Source of the DNA: Botryotinia globosa
Lineage: Eukaryota; Ascomycota; Leotiomycetes; Helotiales; Sclerotiniaceae
Assembly (NCBI GenBank): GCA_014898425.1
Contig: RCSZ01000007.1
Span: forward strand, 1,860,001-1,924,000
Reading direction: 5' to 3'
DNA length: 64,000 bases
The translations under genes and the position numbers were made by a program. Below, piece after piece: positions 37,744-49,367 of the stretch (position 1 is its first letter; each line of letters begins with the position of its first letter). The notes under the pieces were generated by a model. It did not search any database and was not told the origin of the DNA. It saw nothing but the letters and a program-made list of their open reading frames with translations.

Positions 37744-40252
37744 GGTTGTTCGGGTAGAGTCCAATCGGCGAATCGACTTCAAAGTTCCGTGGTGGGGTGA
37801 GCAGGGCTGAGAAGAACAAATTGGAACCACTATACAGCTTGAGCACAGACATTAGTGGTCACGTGATATCAACCTTGTGTGATAAGCTTGCGTGGACTCG
37901 CTAATTTCAACCATGCCAATCCAATGTCATGACAGTACAACAGGCGAAAGGTGAAAGAAAGGAACACCTTATTCATTGTAGTTACATGTAGTTGCTTGTT
38001 GCTTGTTGCTTATTGCTTATTGATTTAGTGAGATTCAGCTATTCCGAAGATCTTCTCTGACTATTCCAGACTTATAAGCTCCAATTGGTCCTTGTAGTAC
38101 GATGAATGGTGAGGATAAGCTCGTCTATTCAATTAGAAGAACCCATCCATCACTTCTTATATTACGAGAATTGCGTATAACTCTCAATCTTATAGCAGCA
38201 AAGACTGTTGAGCTCTATTGCTAAGCTCTGTAAGCCCGGGTATTTGAGCCCTCCTAATGGCTGAAGAAATCTAATTTGAGGTTCCCAGCGCGACTAATAG
38301 GTTGCTTCGAGGTCGTCTAGTATATCGAGAGTGCTCAAGTCTTCCTTCAAAGTATGAAGACCGCAGGGCACTATTTTCCATTCTTCTAATCAATCTTGCT
38401 AGCATGAAGAAATGACACTGTCGGCCATCCTCTCTTGAAACCAAGATGAGAATACTATCTCAAAAAGAGTCTCACAGTAGGATAAAGCGAATCTAATTTT
38501 CACTTGTTACCGCAGATTAGACATCGATTTATCCCATCTAAGCCATAGAATAACTGAGCCGCTTATTTCTAGTTCTAGCTATCAGCACAAATATATCATA
38601 ATTGGTCTCAGGTTTATCCTGTTATTAAGTGAAATTTGCACCCCTTTGACTTATTACTTCCAACTAAACCCTTCACGTCTCTTTTCGGACATTTTAGTAG
38701 CTCTAAAGAATCAGACATTCATCTAAGCCATTTCTACCAAAGTCCTTGCCAATTTTTAGCCCAATAGGAGCACAGAGAATGATATATACCTATTCTTGGT
38801 TCACACCACTTGCCAACACTCCCTCCACTGCATTTCCACCCATCGACATACTCTTCGAATTAGATCTGGCAAAATTGAAAATTGCACCATACGATCTTGT
38901 ATTTTCTCTGTTCCGAAGACTCGCCTTGAAAGAAACAATAGACCTTAAACTTACTCACATCATTGACTTCTGCAATTTAGCTGAAATCGCCAAATCTGCT
39001 TGGAGCAGGAAAAGCATACCCTTTACTCGTTACCAAAGACCAAACAACTGATATCTCTAACGTACTATTGAAAACATCCGACATATACAGATAGAAAACT
39101 CCCGTACATCAAATATTCGAGCGAAAATTCCACATCAAGACAAAACCCCGTCAGTCTTGTCTCATTTTCGTCGATCAATCCTAGCAACTAAAGACCTCCA
39201 AGCCACGAAATATACACTCACAAATCCTAATCAGTCTCAGAACAATCCCCAGCAAAGAAGACAGCTCTGAATTACAATGAACTTCATCCCAGGGAATTAA
39301 GTGCCCTAAGTTCAGATCATCCACACATTTGTCCTCACCTCTCAAAAGGTTCGACACTGAGATCTACCTGCTCTTCCTACCTGCTCTTCCTCGGGAAAAA
39401 TCACAACAGCACGCTGATAGTTCCAATTCCCTTGTAACTTTCCCCAAACCAATCAGCAAACCAATCAACCCAATGCAGCATCAAACCTTCTACCTCCAAC
39501 CCCAAATTCCCAATCCATTCATCCCCATTCTCAACATCAGCACCCCAATTCAATCATCCAACTTCCACGACTCTCCCCAAAAGCCTTTTAATCTCCAACC
39601 TCACAGATCAAAACCAACAATAACGTCCCTCTTAACAAACTACACACTTCAGATCCTCACCCAGAGTAGAATCCAGACTCCCTGATGGACCAAAACAAAA
39701 CAAAACGCACCCACCCATCCTCCACAAGTATTTATTATGTAGCCCAAGCTGCGGTGAACAGTAAAGAGAAAGCAATTAGGCGAATTTGGATTTGGTTCAC
39801 TTGTAAGTTTTCGATTAGTGAAAGGATGATAGACAAGTAAATAAATGAATAGAAATAGAAACTATGTGCAATAGCATTGTCCTCCTCACCATACCTTTCT
39901 CCTGCTCCCTCAAACAGTGGACAGAGTATTGGATACCAACTCATCACCACAGCATGCTCCTTCCACTTCTATCCAATAGACTATTGTTTTTAAAAATCTC
40001 CGCCATCCGCAATTGATCTCCTGTTTCCCATCACATTTCACTTCACTAATCCCAAGATCAATCACTGCTTCCAATATTTCATACAATCACAGTAGACAAG
40101 TTAAAATCTTAAAACCTTCAAAATATGTTTAATTCCATTTGATGATCATAATCTGATTCTAGACCTAATTTCCAAACACCCAACTCCCATTTCATTCCCT
40201 AGTCGTTAACCATCATCATAAATTACCCATTTATCCCCTTATATCAGGACCT
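37744..40252. other. 2.5 kb intergenic region without a recognisable gene
   Basis: The left part must hold the promoter of the small ORF/CSN1 unit and the right end the 3' region of HSP104. A run of GTTGCTT/ATTGCTT heptamers lies at about 37991-38021. ORFs at 38746-39051 and 39329-39685 lack domain or codon character and are probably random. CT- and CA-rich plus-strand sequence dominates 39300-39720. Confidence 0.45.
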
Positions 40253-43093
40253 TTATTGATACAAATCCATATCTCCATCACTATCCCCTTCATATTTATA
40301 ACCTCTATTTCCTCCCCTCCTGCCAAATGCTTCATTCGCATCCACCTCATCTATTTCCATGTCATCTTCACTACTGACTTCCTCGCTACTACCCTGATGA
40401 TTAGGTAAAACCTCAATTCTACCATCTTTCATTACAACCCTTGCAACCTCTCCATCCTTAATGGCTCCCCTCAACAATAACACCGCCATTCTATTCAACA
40501 CCTCCTTCTCAATCAATCTTGCCAGAGGTCTAGCACCATATGCTGGACTGTAACCTGCTGAACCAAGATAATCTCTCACCGCAGGAGAACAATCGATGCG
40601 AACATCTCTACTATTATTCAGCAGTCTCTTTTGAATTTCTCCGAGTCTAACATCGACAATCGAACGAATTTCTTTCTTAGTAAGACGGTTGAAGATAATC
40701 GTAGCATTGATACGATTCAAGAATTCCGGCAAGAAATAGTCCTTAAGAGCTTGTTCGACCATCATACGAGTAGTAGGATCGATTTTTCCGTTAGCAGCAT
40801 TAGGACGATCGAGGTATTCGGCTCCCAAATTGGATGTCATGACGACTATACAGTTTCTAGCGTCAATAACACGTCCTTGGCCATCGGTGATACGACCATC
40901 ATCCATGAGTTGAAGAAGAACTGTAAGAATCTCCTTTGCTGCTTTTTCGATCTCGTCAAAGAGAAGGATAGAGAAGGGTTTGCGACGAAGGGCTTCGGTA
41001 AGTTGTCCTCCGGCGTCGTGTCCAACATATCCAGGTGGTGCACCAATCATACGACTAAGTGCATGTCGTTCTTGATATTCGGACATATCCAGTCTGATCA
41101 TAGCCTTTTCATCATCGAAGAGGAAGTCGGCAAGAGCTTTGGTAAGAAGTGTCTTACCAGTACCAGATGGACCACAGAACAGGAAACTTGGTGGCGAGTT
41201 TGGATTTGAAAGTCCTGCTCGTTGAAGTCGAATGGCATCTGAGACTGCTTTCACAGCTTCCGATTGGCCAACAACTATCTTGCCCAATACCTTCTCCATG
41301 TTTAACAACTTATCCTTCTCGGTAGCCTTAAGTCTTTGAACAGGGATGCCAGTCCATCGAGCAACAATCTCGTTAATTTGGTCTGGACCAACAGTATCAG
41401 TGATGAGAGATCCACCGGAATCGAGGTTAGAGGAAGAGCTGAGAGCCGCATCAGCAGCTTTTTTCTCTTTCTCCAAAGTCTTGATGAATGCTACTTGTTC
41501 TGGAATAGCGTAGTATTGCAGATCAGCAGCCTTGCTAGTATCACCCAGACGAGTAGCTTCATCCATCTTAACCTTCAATTGGTCAAGCTTGACTTTAGCC
41601 TCTTGAATATCCTTGCCTCTCTTTCTTTCGCTTTCATACTTCTCACGTAGAGGTCTAAGTTCTTCCTCAACGTTACTAGCGTCTTGCCTAGCCTGAGCCA
41701 AGCGAGCTTTCGAGGCTTCGTCCTTTTCACGAGACAAGGCATGAATTTCAATCTCGAGTTGCCGATGTCTTCGATCAAGGGAATCGATGATTTCAGGTTG
41801 TGATTCTCGGGCAACTCGAACAGCAGCTGCTGCTTCATCAATGAGATCAACAGCAGAATCTGGGAGTCGTCTTTGTGTAAGGTATCTAGCAGCCAAAGTG
41901 GCCGCAGAAACAAGAGCACCATCTGCAATGGTAACTCCGTGATGAACTTCGTATTTTTCCTTCAATCCACGGAGAATAGAGATGGTATCGGGAATAGATG
42001 GTTCCTTTACCAAAACTTGTTGGAAACGACGTTCGAATGCTGCATCTTTTTCGATGTATTTTCGATATTCGTTGAGAGTGGTAGCACCGATACAGTGAAG
42101 TTGTCCACGTGCCAACATAGGTTTAAGCATGTTAGCAGCATCCATTCCGCCTTCACCACTGGCGCCAGCACCCATAAGAAGATGCATTTCATCGACGAAA
42201 AGCACTATCATTTCCTTGGATTCTTCAATCTCCTTCAAAACACCCTTCATTCTCTCTTCAAATTCTCCTCTGTATTTACTTCCAGCAATAATCGATCCGA
42301 CATCTAGAGAAAGAAGCTTGCAAGCAGCAAGGTTATCCGGCACATCAGCGTTGACAATTCGCTGAGCCAATCCCTCCACAACCGTCGTCTTTCCTACACC
42401 AGGTTCACCGATCAGTACTGGGTTGTTCTTCGTACGTCTCGACAAAATTCTAACGACTCGGCGAATTTCTTCTTCTCTGCCAATGACTGGATCAATCTTT
42501 CCCTCTCTAGCCATCGCCGTCATATCGATCGTAAATTTCTTCAAGTTCTCATTATCCTCCTCTGCATCCGCCGTCTTTGAATCGACTCTTTTCGTTCCCC
42601 GAATCTGCGAAACAGCATCTTGCAGAAGCTTAGCATTTGGCATGTTGGCTTCCTTCAAACATGTTTGAACAGCCGCATCTTGAGTAACTGCGATAATCAA
42701 ATGATCCACCGCAATAAAAGAATCCTTCTGTGTCTTCTGCAATTCCTTCGCCGCCCTCAAAACTTTATTGAAAGCAGGCGAAACGGCAACTTGTTCTGGT
42801 GGAGGATCTTGACTGGGTAGACGAACAACAGCGCGTTTCAGTGAACGATCGAGAGCTTGTGGATCTCCATGGGCTCGCTCAACTACTTGTCGGAATAGTG
42901 ATTGAGAAGCATGACCATGAGAGGCGTTCATAGTTTGCTGTTGGTCTTTCGATAGATCGGGTAAGGGATCGAGGAGGGCGAGTGCGAGATGGAGGGGGAG
43001 AAGCTGAGAGGATCCATGCTGTTCTGCGTTGGACATGGCATCTTCTATGGACTTCGTCGCCCTAGTGGTAAAGGACATGTCAGATGTAGACAT
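40253..43093 (-). CDS. HSP104: Hsp104/ClpB-type protein disaggregase
   Basis: A single exon of 946 residues. In order: Clp N domain (about 1-165); NBD1 with Walker A GEPGVGKT (229-236), pore loop KYRG (273-276) and Walker B LFVDE (298-302); the coiled-coil middle domain (about 415-550) that marks ClpB/Hsp104; NBD2 with Walker A GPSGTGKT (641-648), pore loop GYVG (688-691) and Walker B LLFDE (710-714); and an acidic tail ([12 protein letters not shown]). It forms a hexamer in the cytosol and nucleus, pulls proteins out of aggregates with Hsp70/Hsp40 and gives thermotolerance. No mitochondrial presequence is visible, which argues against the Hsp78 paralogue. The upstream region carries heat-shock-element-like inverted repeats, fitting stress induction. 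Confidence 0.95.
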   Translation of the reverse strand: MSTSDMSFTTRATKSIEDAMSNAEQHGSSQLLPLHLALALLDPLPDLSKDQQQTMNASHGHASQSLFRQVVERAHGDPQALDRSLKRAVVRLPSQDPPPEQVAVSPAFNKVLRAAKELQKTQKDSFIAVDHLIIAVTQDAAVQTCLKEANMPNAKLLQDAVSQIRGTKRVDSKTADAEEDNENLKKFTIDMTAMAREGKIDPVIGREEEIRRVVRILSRRTKNNPVLIGEPGVGKTTVVEGLAQRIVNADVPDNLAACKLLSLDVGSIIAGSKYRGEFEERMKGVLKEIEESKEMIVLFVDEMHLLMGAGASGEGGMDAANMLKPMLARGQLHCIGATTLNEYRKYIEKDAAFERRFQQVLVKEPSIPDTISILRGLKEKYEVHHGVTIADGALVSAATLAARYLTQRRLPDSAVDLIDEAAAAVRVARESQPEIIDSLDRRHRQLEIEIHALSREKDEASKARLAQARQDASNVEEELRPLREKYESERKRGKDIQEAKVKLDQLKVKMDEATRLGDTSKAADLQYYAIPEQVAFIKTLEKEKKAADAALSSSSNLDSGGSLITDTVGPDQINEIVARWTGIPVQRLKATEKDKLLNMEKVLGKIVVGQSEAVKAVSDAIRLQRAGLSNPNSPPSFLFCGPSGTGKTLLTKALADFLFDDEKAMIRLDMSEYQERHALSRMIGAPPGYVGHDAGGQLTEALRRKPFSILLFDEIEKAAKEILTVLLQLMDDGRITDGQGRVIDARNCIVVMTSNLGAEYLDRPNAANGKIDPTTRMMVEQALKDYFLPEFLNRINATIIFNRLTKKEIRSIVDVRLGEIQKRLLNNSRDVRIDCSPAVRDYLGSAGYSPAYGARPLARLIEKEVLNRMAVLLLRGAIKDGEVARVVMKDGRIEVLPNHQGSSEEVSSEDDMEIDEVDANEAFGRRGGNRGYKYEGDSDGDMDLYQ

Positions 43094-43723
43094 GATTGCG
43101 GTATTGTGTGTTCAGTTCGAATGTGTGTTTTTCGTTGTTGTATGGTTTCAAGCGTAAGTGATAAGTTATAAGTTCTGTAGGTATTATTATGCTGCGGGGT
43201 TTAGTACCGAGCTTCAGCGTACAAGATAGAGTATTTCTATGTAAAGCAAATGAATTTTTTCAATGAGTGATTCGAATCGAATGTGATTTTATTTCTTGAT
43301 GATGAGAAGGGAAATCTCTCGAGGACAAAGAAAACACTCATTTATATAGGAAGCTTCAAAGATGAGACCCATACGATGACCTATTCCATAGTAAATACTT
43401 GATATATCTCGAAGTTACTCGCACCATCCTATGAGCTTCTAGGATCACCTCGTAGCTTCTAGAAACGTCAACATCAAACCAGACGTTTTTTGACCCCACA
43501 CACCAAAAAAGTTGGCTCGCTTGCACCCGTCTGGTTTCCGCCCGGGCACCAACAAAAAAGTTTCTTTTTAGTGGCCTGATTTTGGAGCCCAATATTACAT
43601 AATTTAATCAGGCAACAACTTATTCATGGGGCCAAAGACTCTAGGACAATTTTGGTTTTCAAGATATCGAAATTATTACTGTCGCCCGCATTTCCAGTCA
43701 ATCAATTCACATTCTTGATAGTC
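43094..43723. promoter_or_regulatory. Divergent promoter HSP104 / MHR1 with heat-shock-element-like sites
   Basis: The 630 bp spacer holds inverted TTC/GAA pairs typical of Hsf1 sites: GAAGCTTC at 43350-43357 and TTCTAGAA at 43457-43464, with a second, weaker AGCTTCTAG copy starting at about 43434. Two AGCTTCTAG copies lie about two helical turns apart. The sites sit 260-370 bp upstream of HSP104. Sites are read by eye; Hsf1 binding is inferred. Confidence 0.6.
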
Positions 43724-44991
43724 ATGAGTGTCCCTTCACTTCGGAATTGCATCGGCAATTCGGTCAGTAAGACAGCGGGTGTCAGATATGCATCAACGAA
43801 GTCGGTGACGGCGAGACAACCACCCAATCGTCCGGATCATGGAGAGCAGATATATGTCTATAATCATTTACGGACGAATCAAGTCGTCTACTCACTTACG
43901 AGGGGAATGGATGTACGTATTGTCTCTCTGCCTTTCAATTACTCTATACCAACATACTCAATGCCCCAAATTCTCTCATTCTTGCCCCGCCCCCGCCCCC
44001 TCCACCCCAACCCCAACCCTCACTAACCCCTCACCAGAACACCTCTTCCCTTCACCAACTCCCCTACAATGGCAAAAAGACCCGGCCTGCCGCCCTCCGC
44101 AAAGACCACTGGCACCCCATGGCGCTAATAACCTTCCCACCTGGCTGTTCCTCCTCCGGCCTCAGCGCCTTCCAAAAACTTCGCGAATACCGCAAACGGC
44201 ACGAACACTCCTGGGACCCCTCCTCCCCCCTCTTCAAACGCGAGCCCCAACCGGGCGAATCCGACTATCAAAAATCAAAAATCCATCTCACCTCCAAACT
44301 GCGCTCCCGCAAAATAAACGACCAAAAAGCTAACACCGTCGCCGACATGGCGGCTGTTCTCAAAGATATCAGATACGGAAGCGAAAGAATAGGTCTCGAA
44401 GGAATTGGAAAGGAAGGCGTCGTAGAAGTAAAATGGAGCGATCTCGCGGATGCAAGTTACGCAGGCGAAGGATCTGATATCTGGGGCGAAGCTGTTCTCC
44501 ACGATACTCTACCCTGGGATCGAAATAACCGAGACATCCTCAAAAGACAAGCACTGAGCACCGAAAAACAAGCGGAATGGAAAGCCCAGCGCGCAGCGAT
44601 AAAGGAAGCCAACGAAGAAAACAAGAGGAAGAATAGAGAGGAGAACGAACGAATCATGAAAGCGAGAGAAGAGAGATGGGCAAAACACATAGCGCTCATG
44701 GAGAAACACCGCGCAATGGGCAAGGGCCCCAAGGTGCTCCCCCAAAGAATCAGACAATCCCCCGCGGACAACTGGGCGCAGGAGAGACAGGCACAGTTGG
44801 AGAAATTAGCATGGATGGAAAGGACGGGCGGCTCGGCGCAGGAATACGAATTTTCGCGCGAGCAAGCTGGTGCGGTTGACGCAGTTGAGACGCAGCAATT
44901 AGAGCTGGAATCTGCAGCGGGAGCGTTGGGTTTGGGAAATAAATCAAATGCAGAGCCAGAGACAGAGACTCCCGCGACTAAAATTCTTTAA
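43724..44991 (+). CDS. MHR1: Mhr1 / mitochondrial ribosomal protein mL67
   Basis: Exon 1 is 43724-43912 and exon 2 is 44038-44991, separated by a 125 bp intron, phase 0, giving 380 residues. The N-terminus is basic and Ser/Ala-rich, fitting mitochondrial import. The conserved core is YVYNHLRTNQVVYSLTR joined to LHQLPYNGKKTRPAALRKD-type sequence, then FQKLREYRKRHEHSWD. This is the Mhr1/mL67 family: a component of the fungal mitochondrial large ribosomal subunit, also implicated in mtDNA recombination and transcription in yeast. The C-terminal half is a long charged helix (QALSTEKQAEWKAQ to NREENERIMKAREERW), longer than in yeast. I chose the ATG at 43724 because the frame upstream has no presequence-like character. 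Confidence 0.88.
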
Positions 44992-45912
44992 GAGGAGAGT
45001 TTGTGTGTTTGGGATGTAGGGATAGGATAGGGGCGAGAGATGTAGATGTAGATGTAGATGTAGATATTGTAAAATCACATAGTATCACGCCGCATCACAC
45101 CGCACTTGCATGTTTTCTTTCTTGTCCCAATGTACTAGGTATGCATATATGTATGTATGTAGCCATCTACCTATCTACCTACCTATCTATATGAATAAAT
45201 ACAAAGTCCAAAGTCCAAAGTTTAAAATCCAAACACCAAAATGCTAAAATGCTAGATTGATAAAAATATATACCTAGCTAGGTAGCTAGGTAGACATCTA
45301 TCTATTCACTATAGAAAAAGGATGACATGACATGACATGACATGATATACTGTATTTTTTCTATATATACAATAAGATTGTTTATATACCTATAATCCTT
45401 CTCCTTCTCCTTCTCCTTCTCAAACTCCTTTTCAAATTCCTTTTCCTTTTCCTCATATTTATATCCATATTGATACTTTTATTCACCTTCTCATCCAAGC
45501 ATACCAAATTATGAAATACATAAAATGATGTATATACCTACATAAATAAATAAATAGCACAAGCGAAATCTCTCCTATCTCCTCTCTTTCTCTTTCCCCC
45601 TTGTCATCTCATGCTTTGTATTTCATATTTCATATTTCATATACTCGATCCCATATCACATCACATCACATCAAAGCACAAACACATATATACACAAACA
45701 CATATATATATTCACAAAAAAAAATCTCCTAACCATCATCCTATCCGCCCCCCCCCCCCCCAAATCCAATCCCATACCAACCCCATTCCAAATTTCAAAC
45801 CGTCCACTCTCATCACCCTCATGGTGCATCCATCTATTGTTCCGTTTTTTCATTCGCCTTTCCCGCCTTGAGAATCCATCTTTCCCCTCCCCTCTCCCAA
45901 AGAGAAAACTCC
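44992..45912. other. Convergent intergenic region with short repeats
   Basis: MHR1 ends on the left and the sulfotransferase-like gene ends on the right. The region holds (GTAGAT)4 at 45041-45066, CTAC/CTAT runs near 45165-45190, a CTAGCTAGGTAG motif around 45275, (CCTTCT)n at about 45398-45420, and a C homopolymer of about 14 at 45748-45761. No gene is seen. Confidence 0.5.
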
Positions 45913-47478
45913 CTAAACCTTAACCGCAAAACTTTTCAAATATTCATAATCCTCAATATTCGCATCCACCGTTTCGCGAATAATTTTCGCCGCGTCCGCG
46001 CCGTATTTCTCGGTCCACTCTTCGTTTTCTTGGGTTACGGTCTTGGGTTTCTTTTTCTAATTGCCATGTGTTAGTATTTGCGTTTTGATTTCAATCTAGT
46101 TTAATCCCCAAAAGGGAAAAGCAGAAAAGGAAAGATGGAATAAACTTACATGCTCCCTGGCCTTCAAACTCGAAGAATTAATCGCATCATCGTGAAAGCC
46201 CCTCCATTTCTCAAACGCCTCTCGCGCTTTCTTGTGATGTCCCTCAGTAGCCCAAATCAACATATTGGCATTATATTCCAAGCCCACCTCTTGACAATAC
46301 GCTTTAATGATACCCTCTGGATTATCCAACAGATCATCTGCATCAATAACCGTAATGCTCACTTCCTCATCTTTCAGATTCTCGGCCCCAGACTCGGGGG
46401 TTCTGGCGATGTGGGGACCAACTTGGTTGTTGGAGCGTAGGAAATCGAAGACGCGACGGAGTTCATCATAACCAGCTTCTTCGGGCATGAAGTTGTAGAA
46501 GCCAGTTACTTTGTCTAGGGGAGGAATGGTGCAGCGGAAGTAGGAGGGGATGCTGGAGCGGGGATGGCGGATGAGGAAGGTGAAGTGGAATTGTTTGAGA
46601 ATTTCTGCGGGGACGACGGTGGGATTTCCGGGCTCGGCGACGGTGTTGTATGGATATGGGGCTTTGGCGGTGGTGCCGTTAGAGTGTCCATTGGTATGAC
46701 CATTTGTGTGGCCGTTAACTCCATTGGTTTCCCCGTTTGACGCCCCATTTCCTCTGTTTGTTTCGCCATTGGTACCGACACCCTTCTTGACACTTTTACC
46801 TCCGAGCGAGGGAGCGATTGATGCTGGTTTCCCTTGAGGAGGTACAAGGTAGTGAATGATATCTTTGATGAATAGTCGTTTTCCCTATTTTGGCGTAAGT
46901 TGCTGATATGGATTCAAATTTGAGCGCATGAAAGATATACGTTCCATGAGATAGTTTAGAGCGATAAATAGGACGTGGATTACAAAAGATGGGACTAGAG
47001 CTCTGGTAATTTGGTGTAGAGAATAGTTGGGTATCAAATAGTAAGAATAGAGTCCATGGTGTCAGACGCTTGTCTTATGCCCAAACTAATCTCGAGAGCT
47101 CCGAGAAACCTGGAGGATCAAAGTCATGTAATAGAAAGACCGGGATAACAGTGGAAGCGGATTCAATTCTAACCTCTTTGCCTTCTCTCTCAATCCTCTC
47201 GAAAATCGTCTTATATGTACTATCTGCGAAATCACTCTCCTGGCGCGCGGCTTCATCATCTTCATATCTCGGGCTAAGTCTCTCGGGACCAAAGTAGAAT
47301 GCATCTCCAAAGGGTTCGTGAACACAGGCAAGGACATCATCGCGAGTCATAAAGACCTAAAGATACATTAGTCAATTGGCCAAGAGAGCTGTGGAATCAA
47401 TTGGGAACTCACTCTTTCGAATGCGGTAGAGCAAGCTCTGGGGTGGGTAGCACAGAAGATTGGTTTCATGGAAGTCAT
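45913..47478 (-). CDS. Sulfotransferase-like P-loop protein
   Basis: Four exons (47478-47413, 47356-47174, 46884-46150, 46056-45913), all phase 0, give 375 residues. The start PIFCATHPRACSTAFERVF matches a 5'-phosphosulfate-binding P-loop, and FLIRHPRSSIPSY (residues about 184-196) resembles the 3'-phosphate-binding motif of PAPS-dependent sulfotransferases. Fungal members are annotated only as P-loop or sulfotransferase-family proteins; substrate and activity are unknown. A low-complexity insert rich in Asn-Gly repeats (NGHTNGHTNGHSNG, residues about 120-153) separates the two motifs. The 289 bp intron between exons 2 and 3 is long; part of it is open in one frame but ends at a TAA and does not fit the family. 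The start could extend upstream in frame to 47634, but the Met at 47478 sits directly before the P-loop as expected. Confidence 0.8.
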
Positions 47479-48019
47479 CTTGCTGGGTATACTTTGTGTC
47501 AAATCTATCAATTGAAGTTGTAAATGATAATAACAGGATCCAAACACCGGACAAACCAATTCAAGCAATCTGTATCTCAAGTAGAGCTTTGTGAAGTTGT
47601 CAAAGGTTTCCTTTGTTGTTCGTTTCCAGAACAATTCAAGGTAGGGAATTCAGGTACAATCTAAGATTTTACAAATCTTGCAACTCGATTGGATAAAAAA
47701 TAAAAAATAATAAATAATAAATGCTAGATGAAAAGAGGACTGGAAAGAAGATAGATTCTTCAAAGTTTAAATAAATAGCAGTAGCGATCATATGAGAGTG
47801 TAAAGTTACTTACTACCAAGGTATATTTCCTGCTAACCCATCACCCTATACTATGTAGAGTGTGGGTAGTGAGGTCAGAATCCCAGAGAGCACATCTGAC
47901 AGGACAGACCAATTGATGAGAATGAAAATGAGCATGTGTGTAAGAGATTGACACTTATTGTGGTTTTCTGACAGCCAGACCCAAATAAAAGAAGGATTGC
48001 ATTGAATGGGACCTTTTCT

Positions 48020-48130
48020 TATTACTTTCTGTCTGTCTTTCTTTCTGTGTTTCTTTCTGTCTTTCTTTCTGTGTTTCTTTCTGTCTTTCTTTCTGTCCTT
48101 CTTTCTGTCTTTCTTTCTGTCTTTCTTTCC
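48020..48130. repeat. Imperfect pyrimidine array based on TTTCTGTCTTTC
   Basis: A degenerate tetranucleotide-derived array with GTGT and CCTT interruptions. It is open in several frames on both strands (Ser-Val-Phe-Leu; Lys-Asp-Arg-Lys), which explains the misleading ORFs there. Confidence 0.9.
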
Positions 48131-49276
48131 GTGGTGAAGGGACCGAATGAAGGCCATGGAGCCAATGAAGACAATGATATATTCGTAAAAGTTGATGTAA
48201 ATTGTAAATTGCCATGGACAAAAGAAGGGTACCAGAGTCTGTACGGAGTACGGAGTAGGTACACCAGTACGTTGAGGTATGACGCACTCAAATGCGGCCA
48301 TGCCCCTCCTTCCCAGGGCTAACCTTGAAAGGAGGGCTCATGGATGATGGATACTTGCGTTGTGGCTTGTGGCTTGATTTGTCGTGGGGGACACTGAGGT
48401 GCAGGTGGGCGGGCGTTGAATGGCGTTGAATGGCGTTGAACGATGAGGATTTGATGGGTGGAAGGCAAAGCAAAGCAAAGCAAAGCATCACAACTTCACA
48501 AGAAATGACCCCCTTGATGCAAGTCATCTGAAAGCGCCGTCTTATTTGAACCCAAGGATACCTGGGTCGAGTCGACCTTCCAAGAGCAAAACGGGACAGC
48601 ACGGATGTGATGAACGGCATATGAGATGTGGATGTACGGAGCACAGAGAACTTGGAAGAGGACAGAGGACAGACATAATTTCTCTTGATTTTCCAAAAAG
48701 ACAATGCGTCTCCAGCCTTACCCGGGTATGTATATCTTGAAGTAGACCCGAGGAGAGAGATATGCAGTACTTTGTACAGATACGAGAATGATCTCACGTT
48801 TTAATAAGTAGGGACGCCAATGCTAGTAAGGTGGCTCGGGTAGGATTGGTAAAATGTCAGAAAAAGAAATGGAAAGAAGGAAGGATATCAAGAATCAAGA
48901 ATCAAGAATCAACATGTGATAAATCTCCAAATGTAATTGGGGAGCATCTCTTGATCTGAATGGTTGCTCTGAATGGTTGCTTATTATTATTATTATTATT
49001 ATTATCATTATTATTAGCTAGTCGGATTTCGATAAGTACAAAGTATTGCCTACCTGGGTATCTGGATAAAGGAAAGTCATCTGCCAAATGCAAGTGTACA
49101 GAATAGGTAGTAAGCAGCCCCACATTCACAAAATAGCCCCCACACGGTGGCACACGGTGGCACACGGTGGCACACAGTGGCATACCAAAATGATTGATTG
49201 ATTGTTACATTCGAATGATCCCTTGGATTCAAACGAGTCGAGTACATATTGTGTGTGCTTGGATGAAAATATTGAT

Positions 49277-49367
49277 TATCTATTTATCTATTTATCTATT
49301 TATCTATTTATCTATTTATCTATTTATCTATTTATCTATTTATCTATTTATCTATTTATCTATTTAT
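49277..49367. repeat. (TATCTATT)n octanucleotide array
   Basis: About eleven copies of the 8-base unit, followed by CTAC/CTAT variants up to about 49410. It is probably a diverged tetranucleotide array that expanded as an octamer. Confidence 0.92.

Noticed and set aside
38746..39685. ORFs of 101 and 118 codons as possible small genes
   Set aside because: No domain, no splice partners and biased CA/CT-rich composition; likely chance frames.
47041..47173. Open frame continuing exon 2 of the sulfotransferase-like gene (ending SRLVWA)
   Set aside because: It reaches a TAA and skips the GKRLFIKD block. Splicing from 47174 to 46884 gives a continuous protein-like sequence in phase 0.
47846..48322. 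ORFs with Lys-Asp-Arg-Lys or Ser-Val-Phe-Leu repeats on both strands
   Set aside because: Produced by the TTTCTGTC-type array.
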